DNA from: 2-02-FULL-66-14 sp964651335
Lineage (GTDB): Bacteria; Pseudomonadota; Gammaproteobacteria; Burkholderiales; SG8-39
Assembly: GCA_964651335.1 (NCBI GenBank)
Contig: CAZYVT010000113.1
Location: 1 to 7,574 of the forward strand
Reading direction: 5' to 3'
Length of the DNA: 7,574 nucleotides
Part shown: piece by piece, positions 6,475-7,574 of the stretch
Position numbering within the stretch: position 1 is the stretch's first letter
Layout of the letters: each line of letters opens with the position of its first letter
The notes under the pieces: generated by a model
Databases searched by the model: none
Told to the model about the DNA's origin: nothing
The model's input: only the letters and a program-made list of their open reading frames with translations
Translations under genes and position numbers: made by a program

Positions 6475-7206
6475 CTAAAGGAAGCGCCGGTTGGCGAGGT
6501 GATCGGGAACCTCGAGACCGAGTTTCCCGATCTCGGGCACGGCCTCGGCAATGTAGCGCTGGCGCAGGGCCTCGTTGGTGTGCATCTTGATTCCCCACTT
6601 CACATACACCGGTGCATTCACCGAGCTCGAGCGGCCGAACATGTCGAGCGCCGCCGGCCACCATTTCCTGAGCCGCTCCTGCGCCGCGGCCTTGCCTTCG
6701 GGCGTCGCGCAGATCTCCGTCAGGTGCAGGAATCCGGCCTTGGTGTGGAACTCTTCATCGGCCTCGAGCCGGGGCGACACCTGCGCCAGCGGCTCGTAGG
6801 GGCTGCCGGTCCACTCGATTCCGACATACAGCCCGACGCGGTCGATCAGGGCATGAAACCAGGCGAGATCGATCCAGTCCTCGAGCGGGATATGAAAGGC
6901 GTATTGCTTGATCGGCATGTCCTGGTTGGGGTCGACGCCGAGCCCTTCGAGAAGATCCGCGACGATCTGCCCATGAGCGACCTCCTGCCGGATGATCTCC
7001 GCTTCCATTTCCATCGCCCGCCCGTGCGGGGCAAAGCGCAGCCCGGCGCTGGCGATGTTGGCGAGAATTTTCCGATACTCGGGGTTGCCGTTGTTCTCGA
7101 GATGCTCGTTGAGCAGCAACTTGACGAGCATCTGCCGGAACTCGTCCGGCATGTCGGGGTCGTTGCGTTTGAAGACGCGGCGCCCGGCGGCAGGCGGGTT
7201 TTCCAC
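6475..7206 (-). CDS. PaaA-like ferritin-fold diiron oxygenase (phenylacetyl-CoA epoxidase family)
   Basis: This is a soluble four-helix diiron protein of the PaaA/PaaC family, likely to oxygenate an acyl- or aryl-CoA with O2. Numbered from the GTG at 7206 it has 243 residues. The first E-x2-H pair is QEVAHG (E75, H78) and the second is DEEFHTKAG (E151, H154). The helix before the second reads ALIDRVGLY, where PaaA proteins normally have a glutamate ligand and here there is aspartate (D122). A LGLEVP tail resembles the PaaA C-terminal region. It is shorter than E. coli PaaA (about 309). An ATG at 7233 would add nine residues, but it has no ribosome binding site and would leave almost no leader after the predicted promoter; GTG 7206 has GAAAGGA eight bases upstream. 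It is first in the operon. No PaaB, C, D or E follows, and a Rieske ferredoxin is the likely donor. Confidence 0.88.
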   Translation of the reverse strand: MENPPAAGRRVFKRNDPDMPDEFRQMLVKLLLNEHLENNGNPEYRKILANIASAGLRFAPHGRAMEMEAEIIRQEVAHGQIVADLLEGLGVDPNQDMPIKQYAFHIPLEDWIDLAWFHALIDRVGLYVGIEWTGSPYEPLAQVSPRLEADEEFHTKAGFLHLTEICATPEGKAAAQERLRKWWPAALDMFGRSSSVNAPVYVKWGIKMHTNEALRQRYIAEAVPEIGKLGLEVPDHLANRRFL

Positions 7207-7218
7207 GGATGCGGTCCT

Positions 7219-7230
7219 TTCGGCGCCGAA
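7219..7230. promoter_or_regulatory. Perfect 12-bp palindrome just after the predicted start point (candidate operator)
   Basis: TTCGGCGCCGAA is fully self-complementary and lies about 6 to 17 bases downstream of the predicted transcription start, a position where a bound repressor would block RNA polymerase. The TetR protein of the operon is the obvious candidate. In GC-rich DNA such a palindrome can arise by chance, and TetR operators are often somewhat longer. Confidence 0.3.
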
Positions 7231-7242
7231 CATACTGGTCGG

Positions 7243-7271
7243 ATAGTATCTTCAAGGCCGCCTGCCGTCAA
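7243..7271 (-). promoter_or_regulatory. Predicted sigma70-type promoter of the operon
   Basis: On the minus strand TTGACG (7266-7271) is a five-of-six match to the -35 consensus. It is separated by exactly 17 bases from TACTAT (7243-7248), a four-of-six -10 match. The start point would fall near A7236. It is the only good promoter I found ahead of the gene cluster and fits transcription of everything to its left. The predicted leader to GTG 7206 is about 30 bases. Confidence 0.5.
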
Positions 7272-7574
7272 ACTGCCCGGCCTCCCCCCTGTTACGGTTG
7301 AGCGATCGCCTTCTGCCACATTCGGTGCGTGCGCAATCGGCGGTATGCCGAATGCTGCCGGGATTCGCCCCGTTCAGGCAGTCGGGCAGGGGATGGTCAG
7401 TGCGTGGCAGGCTCGCAGGTGCGGGCCAGGCGCTCGGGGGCACGGGCGGTGCGCGTTCCGAGGGCTTGGGCTGCCGGCGGCCCAGGTGCAGGAGAATCGC
7501 GCGCCCCCCGATCGGGTGTTATTTGCTGCAGGCGAGCCGGCGGGATCAGGCCTTAGGCGGCTCCCTCAACCGCA
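7272..7574. other. Upstream region without a supported gene
   Basis: I see no credible coding region here. The minus-strand frames entering from the right edge all meet stops quickly (for example TAA near 7556), so no leftward gene enters the window. Rightward frames from about 7330 and 7393 are open but encode Arg/Gly/Ala-rich sequence without any recognisable motif. The stretch holds the 7319-7354 inverted repeat, a GC-rich near-palindrome at 7467-7484 (TGGGCTGCCGGCGGCCCA, one non-Watson-Crick pair in each arm) and CCCGATCGGG at 7507-7516. It may be a regulatory region or the end of a neighbouring locus. Confidence 0.5.
7319..7354. repeat. Inverted repeat CATTCGG / CCGAATG upstream of the promoter
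   Basis: CATTCGG (7319-7325) and CCGAATG (7348-7354) are perfect 7-base inverted arms around a 22-base centre, about 50 bases upstream of the predicted -35 box. The position would suit an upstream regulator site or DNA-loop operator. The arms do not extend, and no T-run follows, so it is not a terminator. Confidence 0.3.

Noticed and set aside
6475..7206. Calling this gene paaA outright
   Set aside because: The protein is short for PaaA, has a changed ligand residue and lacks the paaBCDE neighbours, so the symbol would imply a function the sequence does not establish.
7467..7524. Terminator-like hairpins (near-palindrome 7467-7484, and CCCGATCGGG followed by TGTTATTT)
   Set aside because: The first has no T-run on either strand. 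The second has a loopless stem of only five pairs and a weak T-rich tail, so neither is a convincing intrinsic terminator.
7393..7574. Rightward frame open to the right edge, possible start of a divergent gene
   Set aside because: ATG 7393 has a GGGG directly against it rather than at ribosome-binding spacing, and the 60 residues are Arg/Gly/Pro-rich with no similarity I recognise. Without sequence beyond the edge I cannot support it.

Overview
The window reads as part of one leftward (minus-strand) catabolic operon from a GC-rich proteobacterium. The codon use and gene types would suit a Betaproteobacterium such as a Burkholderiales or Rhodocyclales relative, but no ribosomal RNA or other marker fixes the taxonomy. 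Eight intact or edge-cut minus-strand genes and one gene remnant lie head to tail. Their gaps are 0 to 47 bases, one pair overlaps by 38 bases, and one stop codon abuts the next start. I see no rightward gene I would defend. The long rightward open frames are antisense shadows of the real genes.

In transcription order from right to left: a control region (7234-7574) holds a good sigma70-type promoter at 7243-7271. It is followed by a PaaA-like ferritin-fold diiron oxygenase (6475-7206), two crotonase-family enoyl-CoA hydratases (5674-6447 and 4875-5663), a Rieske [2Fe-2S] ferredoxin (4456-4827), a TetR-type repressor (3798-4493), and two tandem paralogous QueG/reductive-dehalogenase-like proteins, each with two [4Fe-4S] clusters (2684-3775 and 1679-2683). 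After these come the broken tail of a second PaaA-like subunit (1415-1668) and a phenylacetate-CoA-ligase-like AMP-forming ligase that runs off the left edge (1-1376).

A working model, which is inference: the ligase makes an aryl- or cyclic-acyl-CoA. The diiron protein, fed electrons through the Rieske ferredoxin, oxygenates it, perhaps to an epoxide as phenylacetyl-CoA epoxidase does. The two hydratases then handle ring-opening and beta-oxidation-like steps. This would be an alternative to the canonical Paa system, because PaaB, PaaC, PaaD and PaaE are absent here and a Rieske protein takes the electron-donor place. The unusual element is the pair of QueG/RdhA-like Fe-S, probably corrinoid-dependent, proteins in an aerobic oxygenase operon. 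QueG reduces an epoxide to an alkene and RdhA removes halogens, so the pair may deoxygenate or dehalogenate a CoA-linked intermediate. The TetR protein probably controls the operon in response to a pathway intermediate.
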